NCBI GenBank assembly: GCA_025677815.1
Contig: JAIXMP010000014.1
Location: 434,001 to 498,000, forward strand
Direction of reading: 5' to 3'
DNA from: Phascolomyces articulosus
Taxonomy: Eukaryota > Mucoromycota > Mucoromycetes > Mucorales > Lichtheimiaceae
DNA: 64,000 nucleotides
A program made the position numbers and the translations under genes. Numbering within the stretch: position 1 is the stretch's first letter; every line of letters starts with the position of its first letter. Below, piece after piece: positions 11,402 through 23,210 of the stretch. The notes under the pieces are model-generated. The model ran no database searches. It had not been told where the DNA came from and worked only from the letters and a program-made list of their open reading frames with translations.

Positions 11402-13104
11402 TATGAAATATATTAATCTTTTGGTAAGTTGGTTAAAAAAAGAGTGCCCAGGACTCAAAAAATAAATTGAGAGGGGTGTAGAATCTCTCCGCCAGCCACT
11501 GTTTGTGTGCAGAAAAACTGCAGCTCTTTTAATTTAATTATGCCAAATAACCAGATTGTTTCTTCCACTCATTTTTTAGTCATGTATTTATATAATAACA
11601 ATCCTTCATATTGTGCTATTTTTTAGTGGTTATCTACTAAAAACCTTAAACCATTCATATATGATCCGGTTGTAGTACCTTTGTAAGGAAAAAACGAGCT
11701 TCTTTCTTCTTGTTGTCGCTCTGTTATTACATCATCTGAATTCTATTATAGGAATATTCCAGAACGCAGTGTATTATAGATTGAAACCGGAGGGATTTGT
11801 GAGTGGGTATTTAGCATCATCTTCATATATACATATATACAATGGGACTTATATCTACACATCAATTCCTGGAAAACAACAATGCTTAAAAATAATAACA
11901 GTAATAGTGAATGAATGATAATTGTATCTGTTCTTTAGAAACAAGCTCTTTAATGAATGATGCAACATGTTAAGAGGGCAGTATTTACCGAAAATTGCTT
12001 TTAAATAACTAGACGATTTATTCAATTTACCCATACTGAAAGTTCTTCTTCTCTACTTATTGAAATACTTAAGAACATTTTTTTGATAGATAAAATAAAT
12101 ACACGTATAGTAATTCGATGTATATTACAATAATCCGTCAATAAAAGAAGACTTGCAATTTTAACTGAAAATATTGTTACATGATTTTCACCATCGATAA
12201 TATTTTACATACATACGTCGTACAGCGATTATTATTATTACTATGTATTTTAATTCCCAACCAACATACAGTCCTTTTCCCAATAGCGAACTAAATGATT
12301 TGGCATATTGAAGATATAAAATATTAGAGTAAAAAGAAAAAGAAGAGATTATCAAAAACTTTTTTTCAACCTTTCAAACACCTAAACATACCCAAGAATT
12401 ACAACACCACTTATTACAAGCAATAGAAATACTACTACTGCCATGATGTACTGCTATATTATCGCATTGATCGTTTTGGTATTCTGTATCATTATGTATG
12501 GTCCAAGGTGCTCCATATTCAAAGGATGACAAGAACCCAGATGCTGCGGTAGCTAATTCACAAGAAGGAAACATCACCACGTTGAGAGAGAGAGCTTTTC
12601 AATTATCAGAAATTAATAGCTGAACAAAAGAAAACCATTGCCAATTTCCTCAAGACTAGTATGAAAGCCCATTGATTTGTAAGCCGCAAAAAGAAAAAAA
12701 CATCTCTTATTTAAATATTGTATATACCAAGTACTTGTCTAGCATCTTAGCAATAAAAAAAAATAAACATATTATGTCTTTGCTTCTTTTATTATTTGTA
12801 CATTATATAACTACGTAATACTTGTACCAATATTGTTTTCCTTGTTGCGTTAGGATTCGTTTATCATATCACACACACAGACACAACCTGCCTAATTAGA
12901 AACATAACATTAACCATTCAACTCAATATATCCATTGATGATTCTTTCTCATACGTAGTAGTACGTTTAAAAAGATTCTTTTATAAATTAATATTGTATA
13001 TAACAATATATAATGATAAATACAAAGTAACACAAATGAATAATAAAACAAAAACAAAATGGATATATTTTTAAAGATGTAAAAATGTAACATAAATTAT
13101 CATG
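11402..13104. other. intergenic region with one small-gene relic
   Basis: AT-rich DNA upstream of MGR2 and downstream of the RBM18-like gene. The only coding-like signal is the frameshifted small secreted peptide at 12443-12623 on the plus strand. Nothing else was seen. Confidence 0.55.
12443..12623 (+). pseudogene. frameshifted small secreted peptide gene
   Basis: Two tandem ATGs (12443, 12446) open a strongly hydrophobic signal-peptide-like stretch MMYCYIIALIVLVFCII. This frame stops at a TGA near 12528. One frame over, coding-like sequence continues as GAPYSKDDKNPDAAVANSQE and on through a charged tail to TGA at 12621-12623. A single-base frame break between signal peptide and mature region explains it; no GT-AG intron fits. 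Without the break it would be a secreted peptide of about 60 residues. Family unknown. Confidence 0.4.
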
Positions 13105-14202
13105 TTAATATGGTTTGAAACGTCTTGTAGAAGATGATGATGATGCTTGGTTTGAAGAAGAAGGTGATGCTGAAGGTTTTTTAGCGTTGGATTTAACTGG
13201 ATAAGATTTTTTAGTGTCTGCTGGCAGTGATGATGAAGATGCTGTAGATTGGGTAGACTTTGATGGATGGTTATGATGGTGTGAAGTTGAAGAAGGTATT
13301 TTAGAATGATCGGTTATTGTGGTGGTGGTAGTAGTAGCTGGAGGAGGAGGAGATTCTTTATTTTGATATGCTGCTAATTTACGTTCAATTGCTTGTATTT
13401 TGGCATCAGTACTAAATATAGTAAAAAAGAAGCTGTTAATATTTCTGCTATATATTTATAGGATGCAATAAATTGAAGCTTTCATATACCTTGCATTAGA
13501 CATTCGCTGTGCTCTTAATAATGTAAATGAATTTGGTCTATTTCCAGTCGCAGAAGAATGATGCCCTCGTCGTTCATCATGTTCACTACTCTATAAATCC
13601 CAAAGAGTTTAAAAGTTTAATAAACACCTCCATCCTATGTATCCTCATGCTCATTTCATATTCTTGATCCAACAACCAAAATACCAACCTGATGTGCAAA
13701 TGATACTACCAGTGGACGTCCCTTCACAACCTTCCCACTTAATGCACTCATAGCATTAAGGGCATTCTAATGGATTGAGTTTCGTTGGAATAAATATAGT
13801 TACCAAAAAACAAATTCATGCTAGGAAAAAAAATTTACACACCTCTTTCTTTTCATATTCTAAAAAACAATATCCTCGTGGTTGCCCTTTTTTGGGTCCA
13901 CTCCAATGAAACATGTAATCGAGAAACGTAATTTTACCATAAGGTTCGAATAATTTGACAACAGCATATCTAAGTATATAAAGTATACGTCATTTCGTGA
14001 TTCTTCTTTTCGTTATTCATTTTTGTTTTAATCGCGATCGCTACGACTTACTCGTCAACAGATGGTTCAAGATTCCCAATATATAACCTCTGAAAATAGA
14101 ACACACCATGGAGGGTTAATGTTCTGAAAATATTACTAAAGAGGAATGTATAGTATTGAATTTAATAAACATTGAATTTACCTTTGTGTTGTTTGATGTC
14201 AT
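13105..14202 (-). CDS. RBM18-like RRM RNA-binding protein
   Basis: Six exons: 14202-14182, 14089-14052, 13969-13843, 13766-13689, 13590-13490 and 13411-13105, giving 223 residues. One RRM spans residues ~7-90, with RNP2 RLYIGNL and RNP1 RGYCFLEY. It is followed by the RBM18 hallmark helix TDAKIQAIERKLAAYQ (animal RBM18: TAKIKAIEAKLKMM). The last 90 residues are Ser/Thr/Pro-rich and disordered, ending STRRFKPY. The first exon codes for only seven residues. RBM18 is a conserved but poorly studied RNA-binding protein; a nuclear RNA role is likely but unproven. Confidence 0.87.
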
Positions 14203-16020
14203 GGCGAATATTAAGTGAAGAAAGGAAGAACCATTTATGAGCGGTCTTTGTATCACCATCTATCGTTTCATTTTCTCCATTTTTGTTGCGTACTGTCAAA
14301 ACTTGGTATTCGCCAAATTGGTTTGCCTGCTTTTTTTTTATAGATTTATGGATTAATTCAAAGGTTTATTTTTACAAGCATTCTAAAAGTTATATCACAC
14401 TTTCTGGTACCAAATTTTTTGAACCCAATGAAATCGGTTCTACTGGATACAATGATATGTTTCCATGGTAGAACAATGCTTTTTCGGGAGGCTCAGTATG
14501 TAATATCATAATTGGTTTTAACGCAGTAATCCTCAATAGAATCGTTTTGAATTTAGTTTTGTATCTTTTGATCCGTATATGCGTATTTATACTACTATAT
14601 ATTGATTGTACGAAAAAAGGTTTAGTACGTAACGGTATTAGTGACAGCACAATGAAGAACATAAAAATATCAGCGTAATGGGAGATAAAAGGCATCCTCA
14701 ATAGCACCAGCAACAACAGCTATAAGATAAGCAGAATGCATATTATCGTAAATTAACGTAGATGTATAGTTTATTAGGTGATTTATGCAGCCGTATAATC
14801 TTTTTAAAAAGTAAGGTGCTGTAACCTAATATATTTAGATTTCCAAAAGGCTGCTTTTCTAAAAGAAAACAAAAAGGGAAACTATGTAATTAATAATTGA
14901 TTCGATACAAAGAGTGCCAGCAGCAAAGAAAGAAGGATTATCATGTAAATTGTAGAGTGAATAAGGGCAACTATTATGTAGGTTATCTTTATGCGCCATA
15001 GAGCTCAAATGCGGTTGATTTATGAATACACCATTAATAATTTACTATCACTTCCTCGATTTTAACGCAGAAAGGTAAGGAGGTAAAAGGGGGAGTATTA
15101 CTTTCTCAATATGTACGTCCTTCTTCACTTTTCATGGAACCCTTTTGTTGTGCCAATAAATTCTCCATTGTATGAAAAAGCTGAAGGTTGATTATACCTT
15201 ACATCGTGCAATTACTATTTAGCATAATTTTTATTAGTGTATACTATAGTATATGGTTGGTCTGGGAAATTTTCATAAATACAGAAATATAAAAAGTATA
15301 AAAGGAGACAGAAGAATGATATATATCATATTTATTTAATTTTATTTATTGAAAGTAATATTCATACAAGAACTATCATGCAGTTTAATTTTTTGGCTAT
15401 ATATTCTTTTGGTCCTCAGTACTTTGACGTTGATAGAAGCGCAACCCATGGTCAAGGAACCTACAGGTGATTCTCAGAGAAGGGAAACGAAGAAGCGCTA
15501 TGAACTTTGTTAGAACCGAAGGAATACCAGAGATCGATGAACCACTTGTAGCTCGTCCACTTTAATGAATTACAGTGTGTTCATCCAAAATATACATCTC
15601 ACTGGAAGATATTAAAAAAAACATTACCTACACATATATAATATATGTGTAAACTCGTTTTTACTTTTTTTTTTTTATCATGGACACCATCTTGCTAAAA
15701 AAAATTGGCCATACCCATATGTATATAGTCAAATAGTCATTGGCAAAAATAATAAAATATTAATATATATTACAAACAGAGTAGTAGTATATAAATATAT
15801 ACATCATCCATAAGAATAAAAAAAAAGAGAACTACTCCCTAATATTATCACCTGCCTCGGTGGTTGTCAATAAAGAATTCAATTGCATGATATACCCATT
15901 GAACAGTATTTTGACATTATGTTTGTATATGATCTCTTTTATTAAAACTAACCAATAATTATAGTGGTGGTATATAGGTATTATTATACAGTTTTTGGTA
16001 ACTTTTTGTTGGTGCCTAAA
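14203..16020. other. intergenic region with one small-gene relic
   Basis: Upstream region of the RBM18-like gene and downstream region of the F-box gene. Short random open frames only, except the small secreted-peptide relic at 15378-15565. No transposon ends or RNA genes were recognised. Confidence 0.55.
15378..15565 (+). pseudogene. frameshifted small secreted peptide gene with a dibasic site
   Basis: An ATG at 15378 (MQFNFLAIY) leads, one base out of frame, into LLVLSTLTLIEAQP, a typical signal peptide and cleavage site, then a hydrophilic part (MVKEPTGDSQRRETKKRY). That frame stops at 15511-15513, but a third frame continues coding-like sequence (NFVRTEGIPEIDEPLVARPL) to a TAA at 15563-15565. 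At least two frame breaks are needed. The RR and KKR sites suggest a precursor processed by a Kex2-type protease, an inference. Unknown family. Confidence 0.35.
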
Positions 16021-18315
16021 CTATTGCTCTATTACAACAAATGGCATTTTTCCTTTTATATATTTCACAAAATCTCTTGGCATCCTACAGCACTCTCTTA
16101 TTACTAAACTACGTAATAATCCTTGTCTTTTTAAGTTGTCCACCATGTTTTTAATACCGTTATTCGATATTTCATATAGTCGGTCCAATGTAAGCGATTT
16201 AAGGTGTACCATATTACAGAGTATGTCAAGTATACTGTCATCGACTAAGGTGATATCAAAGAACGAGACCTCGACCAAACGTGGACTCATTTTTTGCAAA
16301 AAAACCTTCAAGTCTTCTTGGGATTGAAAAGAGCAAGTCCCTGAAAATTTGATCACACTGATTGAGTCCAGTCCAACAATAGCATCAAGCACCCGTTTAG
16401 TAATAAAATTACAGTACCGGAATGAAATGGTATGGAGTTTCCTGTTGGATGATGATGATGTTGAAAGTCGTTGTGCGTATGTCTTGAATAACTGCTCCAG
16501 AGCCACTTCACCATTATGCGCGTTGGTTGTATTGGACATAGTAAACGTTTCAAGAAGAGGCATTTTGACTAGTGTATCGACAACCGCTTGTACATTAGAA
16601 GAATTCTCCACCGCAAAATGCTTGAGTGTTGTACAGAATTCAATGGATTGTAAAAAAGGTAGTTCTGTTGAATTGTAGATGTCCGGATGGTAACTAATAT
16701 ATTCTAATCGTTCAAATTTCCATGATGGATAAAGGGGTCGTACAAAATAATGCGTTACGTCATCTTCGCCATCCATTTGTTCATATGTCATGGACATGTT
16801 GGCGTTTAATCTTTGCAATGATTTTGCATTGTTCCGTAAAATTCGTAAAAAGGGTTCAGCAGGTACGCCAGCACAGTTACTTCTTGTTATAATCTCTCGT
16901 ACTCCAGAAGAAGGTCCATCGTAATCGTATTTTTCTTTGATCAGCAATTCTTCCAAAGTAGAGATGTGTTTCGAAACATGACCAAATAACTTCAAGTGGT
17001 GACAGTGTTCATTGATGGCAGTGAGAATATCGGCTCTAGTCCCACTATGGTCGATCGCCAGTCGTTGAATATTAGGATAGAATTTTAGAAATTTTACAAG
17101 GGTCGATCCAGAAGTAAAACCACATCTGAAATCCAAGTCTACTAGTGCATAACGTTGTTCTCCTATTACATCCATATCGCCAATAAAATTTTCAATCACG
17201 TAATCTGCATCGACCACCAGTTTTTTTAGTTTCGGACAGTAGAATAACAAGTCTGATAGCAACAGTTGATCTTCATTGTAAGCTTCTGGAATTTTAATGT
17301 CTAATGTTGTCAACGTGTTCCTCAAATTCCATATAGCACTTATAAGTGACATAAGGGTATTGGCTTTATCAATATTGCTATATGACGTTGTACCTAATAA
17401 AACATCCAATAGTGTTTATGAATAATATATTATAAATTTTATTAGTTTTTGTTCCTCTAAAGTTTTCTTAATTATGGGTTCTTTTTTCCACTTTAAGATT
17501 CATTAATATATAGTAATGTGACCCCTCCCTTATTTCATATATTATAAAAAAATACCTGTGATTTTCAAATATTTGATCTTTTTAAAACGCCCATTTTCCA
17601 TATACTCTAAGTATCGAAGCCATACATTTGTTTGTCTGCCATTGATAGTCAAGTTTTGTACGTCTTGTGCAATATAAGGTAATGTAGTTGCAATAGTTGG
17701 CCAAAGCATTGAACTATATTTAGAGTTATCATTTTCTATTGTCTTCCATACTGTTGCGCCATTAGCAATCATCCTCTGCCGCCATATCGAGGAAACATTA
17801 AAACAAATTGATTTATCTATTTCTGGTACTTGTTCAAAAATATAACCCACCACTTCTAATGGTAAGATAGCAATATAGTCGACACAAAGCTCATTCTTCT
17901 CTGCGGCTACCTTTTTGCGTTGTTCTAATTCGGGATAGTATGGATTATCCTGTGAGACCTTTTCAAGCGCTTCTCCATATATCTTGATAGCTTCTACATA
18001 AAACCCTTGCATTTCCAATAGACTACCATAACGGATATATCCCATGGACCAAGAAGGTTCGTATGTAATGATCTCTTTGGCGCACTCAGTTGCCTTGTTA
18101 AATTTGCTTTGCATCCCATAAGCATGTGCACTCATATCAAGTAAATAAATGAGTTGTTGATTTTGAAGCTTAGTTAATGCATCAGTGGCATGATAAACTG
18201 TTTCTTGATGGTTACAATGGTTGAAAGCGTTTCTGGTCTTGTTGAGCGAAGTATAGGTTGGATTTGGATCAAAAAGAAGAGTGGATGATACAAAAGAGGT
18301 TGTTGTGGTTGTCAT
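16021..18315 (-). CDS. F-box protein with N-terminal TPRs and C-terminal leucine-rich repeats
   Basis: Two exons, 18315-17556 and 17393-16021, joined by a 162-nt intron, giving 710 residues. Residues ~54-120 look like tetratricopeptide repeats (AHAYGMQSKFNKATECAKEI and SLLEMQGFYVEAIKIYGEAL). An F-box lies at ~146-185 (DYIAILPLEVVGYIFEQV). From residue ~200 on there are irregular leucine-rich repeats with LTL-x-x-L type strands, ending FVKYIKGKMPFVVIEQ. This architecture is a large family in Mucoromycota. Expected role: substrate receptor of an SCF ubiquitin ligase, the F-box binding Skp1 and the LRRs the target; the substrate cannot be told. Confidence 0.85.
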
Positions 18316-19160
18316 TCACGAATAGCAGCTATTGATAAGATATAGGGTAAGATATGTAAAAACCAGCTTAGTTTAGCTATTTTGTGAAATCAGTATTTAT
18401 CCATGTTTAATTCTTACCTGAAATTAAAAGGTGGAGAAGAGGTGTGTGGTTTTTTTTTAAAAAAAAAAAGAACGATATTGTGCAATCTTTAATTATTTAA
18501 ATGGCTTGTGAATCGGTCCGCAGTAAATTTCTTGTTGAAAAAAAAAAAAAACAAAACAAGAGGCGCAAGACCGGTTTGTATTACTACTTTTGGTTTAAAA
18601 GGGTGCACCAAAACACCTGATATACATATTTCCGCAGTTTTCAGGTACCAAGGTCTAACTTCGTTTAATTAGCAGTATCACATACAAAGTATTCTATCCT
18701 TTGAAATAAAATTGCGACACAATGAAAGGGAATTTGATAAGATAGTTATTGCATTTTTTCTGCGGTTTTATGCTCAACTCAAGCACCCTCTGTTCATTAC
18801 ATAATATTACCATTACCATCAAATATCTTCTGTTGAAATATGGCGACAAACAAGGAAACTTTGAAATCCTGGCTGTGAAACACGTTGATTAAATAAAAAA
18901 ATTTTGTCCCACCAAAGGTCGTTCTACATGCTTCATAACTCGTTTAAGAATATACGAAGTGTAAAGCAGCTAATACGTTGAACCAGAAAAAAAAACCATG
19001 AAGAACGTGCTACTGGTATATAGTGAATGAACCCCAAATGAGTTGAGCACATGTGAATAAACCTAGCAAAGCTTGATTTATGACCGAAAAATAAAAATTG
19101 AAATAATAATATAGACACATCATCTTATAGTAAAAGGTTCAAAAGAAAAGATTAAATAAA

Positions 19161-19279
19161 ATGAATAACATTACGCAGCATATAGCAACAATATATCTAT
19201 TACTAGTATCATTGATGTTAACGGTGCGCAAAAGGAGGATGACTACAGTGAATTAGACCAATATTTATCAATTGGATAA
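19161..19279 (+). pseudogene. frameshifted short secreted peptide gene
   Basis: ATG at 19161 gives MNNITQHIATIYLLLVSLML, a signal-peptide-like start, but the frame then becomes basic and stops at 19254-19256. One base over, NGAQKEDDYSELDQYLSIG runs to TAA at 19277-19279, which would be a natural acidic mature peptide after the signal. The pattern (intact signal peptide, one-base break, coding-like mature part) is the same as in the relics at 12443 and 15378. Very short, so chance cannot be excluded. Confidence 0.25.
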
Positions 19280-19629
19280 TATATTATTTACCAACAAGTT
19301 AAACTGATCTACAATGTTATTGATACTGATAAAAATGATAATATATGGCGCTGATTACATAGAAAAGATTTTATTTGGATGAATTGGTCTTTTTGTTGGC
19401 GGTGTTATTAATTAGGTGTTCCGATTGAGACATAAGTACACCAATGGTAGAAAATAAGTTGTCAATAGGCTCTCTAAACCTGTATAATTCCATCTATTAC
19501 ATATAGGCGCGCAAGAACAAATCTAGTGTACCCCATTCAAAACAAGAAGATTTTATAAAAAGCATCAGTTTTAGTCAAGTGAATAATTAGACAGATGTTG
19601 ACAAATAAATGCATTAATCATTATTTTAA

Positions 19630-19663
19630 ACGCGTATATATGTAGAAAAAAAAAAAGACGCGT
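19630..19663 (+). promoter_or_regulatory. two ACGCGT (MCB-like) boxes in the H4 promoter
   Basis: ACGCGT occurs at 19630-19635 and 19658-19663, about 110-145 bases before the first H4 donor site. A TATATAT stretch lies directly after the first box (19635-19641). In ascomycete yeasts ACGCGT is the binding site of the MBF/DSC1 complex that drives S-phase transcription. An S-phase role here is inference, but two copies in such AT-rich DNA are notable. Confidence 0.45.
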
Positions 19664-19772
19664 CAAGTTGTTAAAACGCAGCTGGTTGATGAATAATAAC
19701 CTGGAAGGGTGTGACCAAAGGTTTTTTTTTTCTTCTTTCTTTTCTTTATTCTTTTTCAACTCTAATTCAAAA

Positions 19773-20438
<666 letters not shown>

Positions 20439-21275
20439 GCAAAGCACAACTCTTTCTCCTCTCTCAAATTCGCATGTACAAACAAACACACCTATTACAC
20501 ACATACTAAAAAAAAATACTTTTTTTAATCACATTGTGATAATTAGTTTAGTGATTCTAAAAACGATATAACAATTCAATTACTTCTTTGAATTGGTCAC
20601 TTTCAATTAAAAAAACTCAAATTCTGCTCCTATAGCTTAATAAAAAAAGAGTTGGATATATTGATGTTGTGTAAAATGATTTTTTATTGGGTCGAGGGAA
20701 AGCATTTGCCAACAATATGGTGGGATATGTTTAATATAAGTCTCTTCATTGGACCCGTTGGATGAGGTTGTTGATAAATCCTATTTATCATGGATTTCTT
20801 TTTTATTCTTCAAAACTCATAACATAAATCGATTTATATACAAGGGAACCCCATCAATGTACAGGGGATCCAAGGAGTATTTATTTATATTTTGGTAATT
20901 TCAGGGTCATCAACTGGAGCACATAATATGCGAAGCTTTTACGTTCGTAATGCAAGGTTAAGGAGGATATAAAAGAAAGGCAAACTAAAGATATTTCCTA
21001 TTCAACCCTCCACGATAGTTATATATTATAACCCAAAATCATCAACGCATGAAAACAGCGAAACTGCTACTTAGATTTGTTTTTTTTTTTTTGCTAATGA
21101 TTATTAAAAAAGTTATGTTATTCAAAAAAAAATTACAGATTGCGATATAAGGTCAAGAAAATCAAATTGTGTGCGAGTTATATAAAATTTATAACTATAT
21201 TATTGCACATATCCTCAAAATAATACTAAAAAGAAAGAGAATATTAAAATATATAAAAAAAAATACTAAACTAAA
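20439..21275. other. tail-to-tail spacer between H4 and ERG4
   Basis: Convergent 3' flanks with many A/T runs and AATAAA-like motifs. No metazoan-type histone stem-loop was recognised after the H4 stop. No gene is supported. Confidence 0.55.
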
Positions 21276-23210
21276 TTAGAAGACGTAAGGAACAAAGATA
21301 TAAGGAACACGTTCACAGTAACGTTCCCAATCTTTGCCATACTTCTTGGCACAGCGTTCCATATCACGGGTAACACGGTGGACCAAGACAACAACGAAGA
21401 AGCAGAAGTAGAAATAAGGCAAGAAGGAACCAAAACCAGTGATCAAACCCCAGGAGATGGCCATGATCAAATCTATATTTTTTTTTATAATACCATTGAC
21501 TCAAATTAGTACGATGATATTATCCATGACAATCGATTCTCCTCTTCTTATTATATATATATATATATATATATATACAACTCTCTCTTCAAAAGAAATG
21601 TGGAATACTTTACCAGCAGTGTAATGGGGCTTACGGACGATACCCCACCAACCAGAGGTGAGCAACAAGTTACCGTGTTCAGTCTTGATGTAAGAGGGGT
21701 TCTTGATATGACCCCATGGAAGTTGAGGGAAAGTCTTACGAACAAAGAAAGAACCATTTTGTTCCATACGGAAGCGGTTCTTTTGGGAGTTACCAGTGTC
21801 AAAGACCCAGTAAGCGAGCAAGAGTGCAGTGAACAAAGCAGCAGTATAAGGAAGAGAGTGGGTAATGGCAGTACCAGTGGTAAGTTGATACTTCATAAGG
21901 TAGATGGAAGCATAGCAGTAAGTGAATGGGACACCAGCCATGTTCCAGAAAATAAGCATGAAACCTATTTAATCGATTGAAAAAAAAACAGTATCTCAAT
22001 ATGAATTCTCTCACACAAATCCTTCATATATGTATATATAACACTAAAAACATTTATAATATTTACCATCCTTTTCATAGAAAATATCCCAAGAAGTAGG
22101 AATACATTCTTCACCCTTTTGACAGGCATTGACATAGAGGAAGTGAGCAAGAACCATGAAAACGGCGGGAGCAGTAACTTGACCATCCAATTCATATTGC
22201 TTGAGAAGACAAGACAAGGAGCAGTAGAAAAGAACAACCCAGGGAAGACGAATTTCGGCCCACATCTTCAAATCAACAGGTCCAATACGGGGGTTCAAAG
22301 GTCCACCCATGAAATAATCGTAGAAGAAGTTACCGGACATACGATGGTTGGTACCTTGGACATAACCGCTAATGCAAACCAAAGTGGTCATGGTGAAGCC
22401 CCAAATGATAGCAACCTAATAGACAACACGAAAAAAACAGTCAATACCAAATTGAGTTCACGTTCCCTTTTGATATATACTCTTCTTTCCCCATAAAAAA
22501 ACCCTGTATTATTATTTTTTTCATCTCCTCCAAAAATATTCCTCCTTTTTTCAATTTAGCATACACTCATAATAGGACCAAAGTTATCAATGATTTGAGT
22601 AAGACGGAAGATACCGGTGACGTGAAGAACAGCAGAAGTAGCGAGAACAGTGTACCATGAAGACAAACCATTGCATTGATACTTCAGCTATTGTTTTATT
22701 TTTAATATAATTCCCACCCAGAAAATGCCATAAGATTAGTATGAAATTCTAAACCCTATTCTCCCATAAAACACGTCATATAATGACCAAACTTACTTTT
22801 TTACCCTTCAAAGAAGGAATAGCAAGACCTTCAACGATAGGACCAGGCATAATCCAAGCGAGAATAAAGGAGAACAAAGCATAACCCATATAAATCTTGA
22901 TAGCAGTCAAGTTGGGCAACGCACCCTCGACAATTTTACCATAATATTCGTTCCAGAAAAAGTTGGACAAACCTTCCTTGGTGAAAGATTCAGGATAATA
23001 GAGTGTACCTTGATGGTACTCAAGGGAAACCCAAAAGTAATACATGAGAGCTGGGAAACCAGTCATCATGGCACAAACGCCAATGGGACCACCGAATTCA
23101 TATACGATTTCATTGTCAAGTTGGACGTCTTGTTTGTTATAAGAAGCCTTGAAGAGAGGCACGCCGTTGGCATTTACAACTTCTTTTTTAGGTTCCTCTT
23201 TGTTCGTCAT
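21276..23210 (-). CDS. ERG4: sterol C-24(28) reductase (Erg4)
   Basis: Five exons: 23210-22797, 22687-22565, 22415-22067, 21964-21614 and 21472-21276, giving 477 residues (yeast Erg4 is 473). Family segments are [29 protein letters not shown], a long block through [31 protein letters not shown], and the C-terminal [14 protein letters not shown] then [10 protein letters not shown]. About eight or nine membrane spans are visible. Known role: last step of ergosterol synthesis in the ER, NADPH-dependent reduction of the C-24(28) double bond. The KYGKDW...C...PYVF tail is shared with Erg24 and DHCR7, but the [15 protein letters not shown] block fits Erg4 best. Confidence 0.92.
21552..21577. repeat. 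(AT)n microsatellite in an ERG4 intron
   Basis: Pure AT dinucleotide repeat of about 13 units inside the last ERG4 intron (21473-21613). Likely length-variable between strains. Confidence 0.9.

Larger units (their letters stand above)
18316..19772. other. intergenic region upstream of histone H4
   Basis: Divergent spacer between the F-box gene and H4. It contains A/T homopolymer runs near 18460 and 18540, one small-peptide relic at 19161-19279, and two ACGCGT boxes near 19630 and 19658 that probably belong to the H4 promoter. No other gene is supported. Confidence 0.55.

Noticed and set aside
12374..12580. 68-codon Cys-containing minus-strand frame
   Set aside because: Overlaps the better-supported plus-strand secreted-peptide relic and looks like its shadow.
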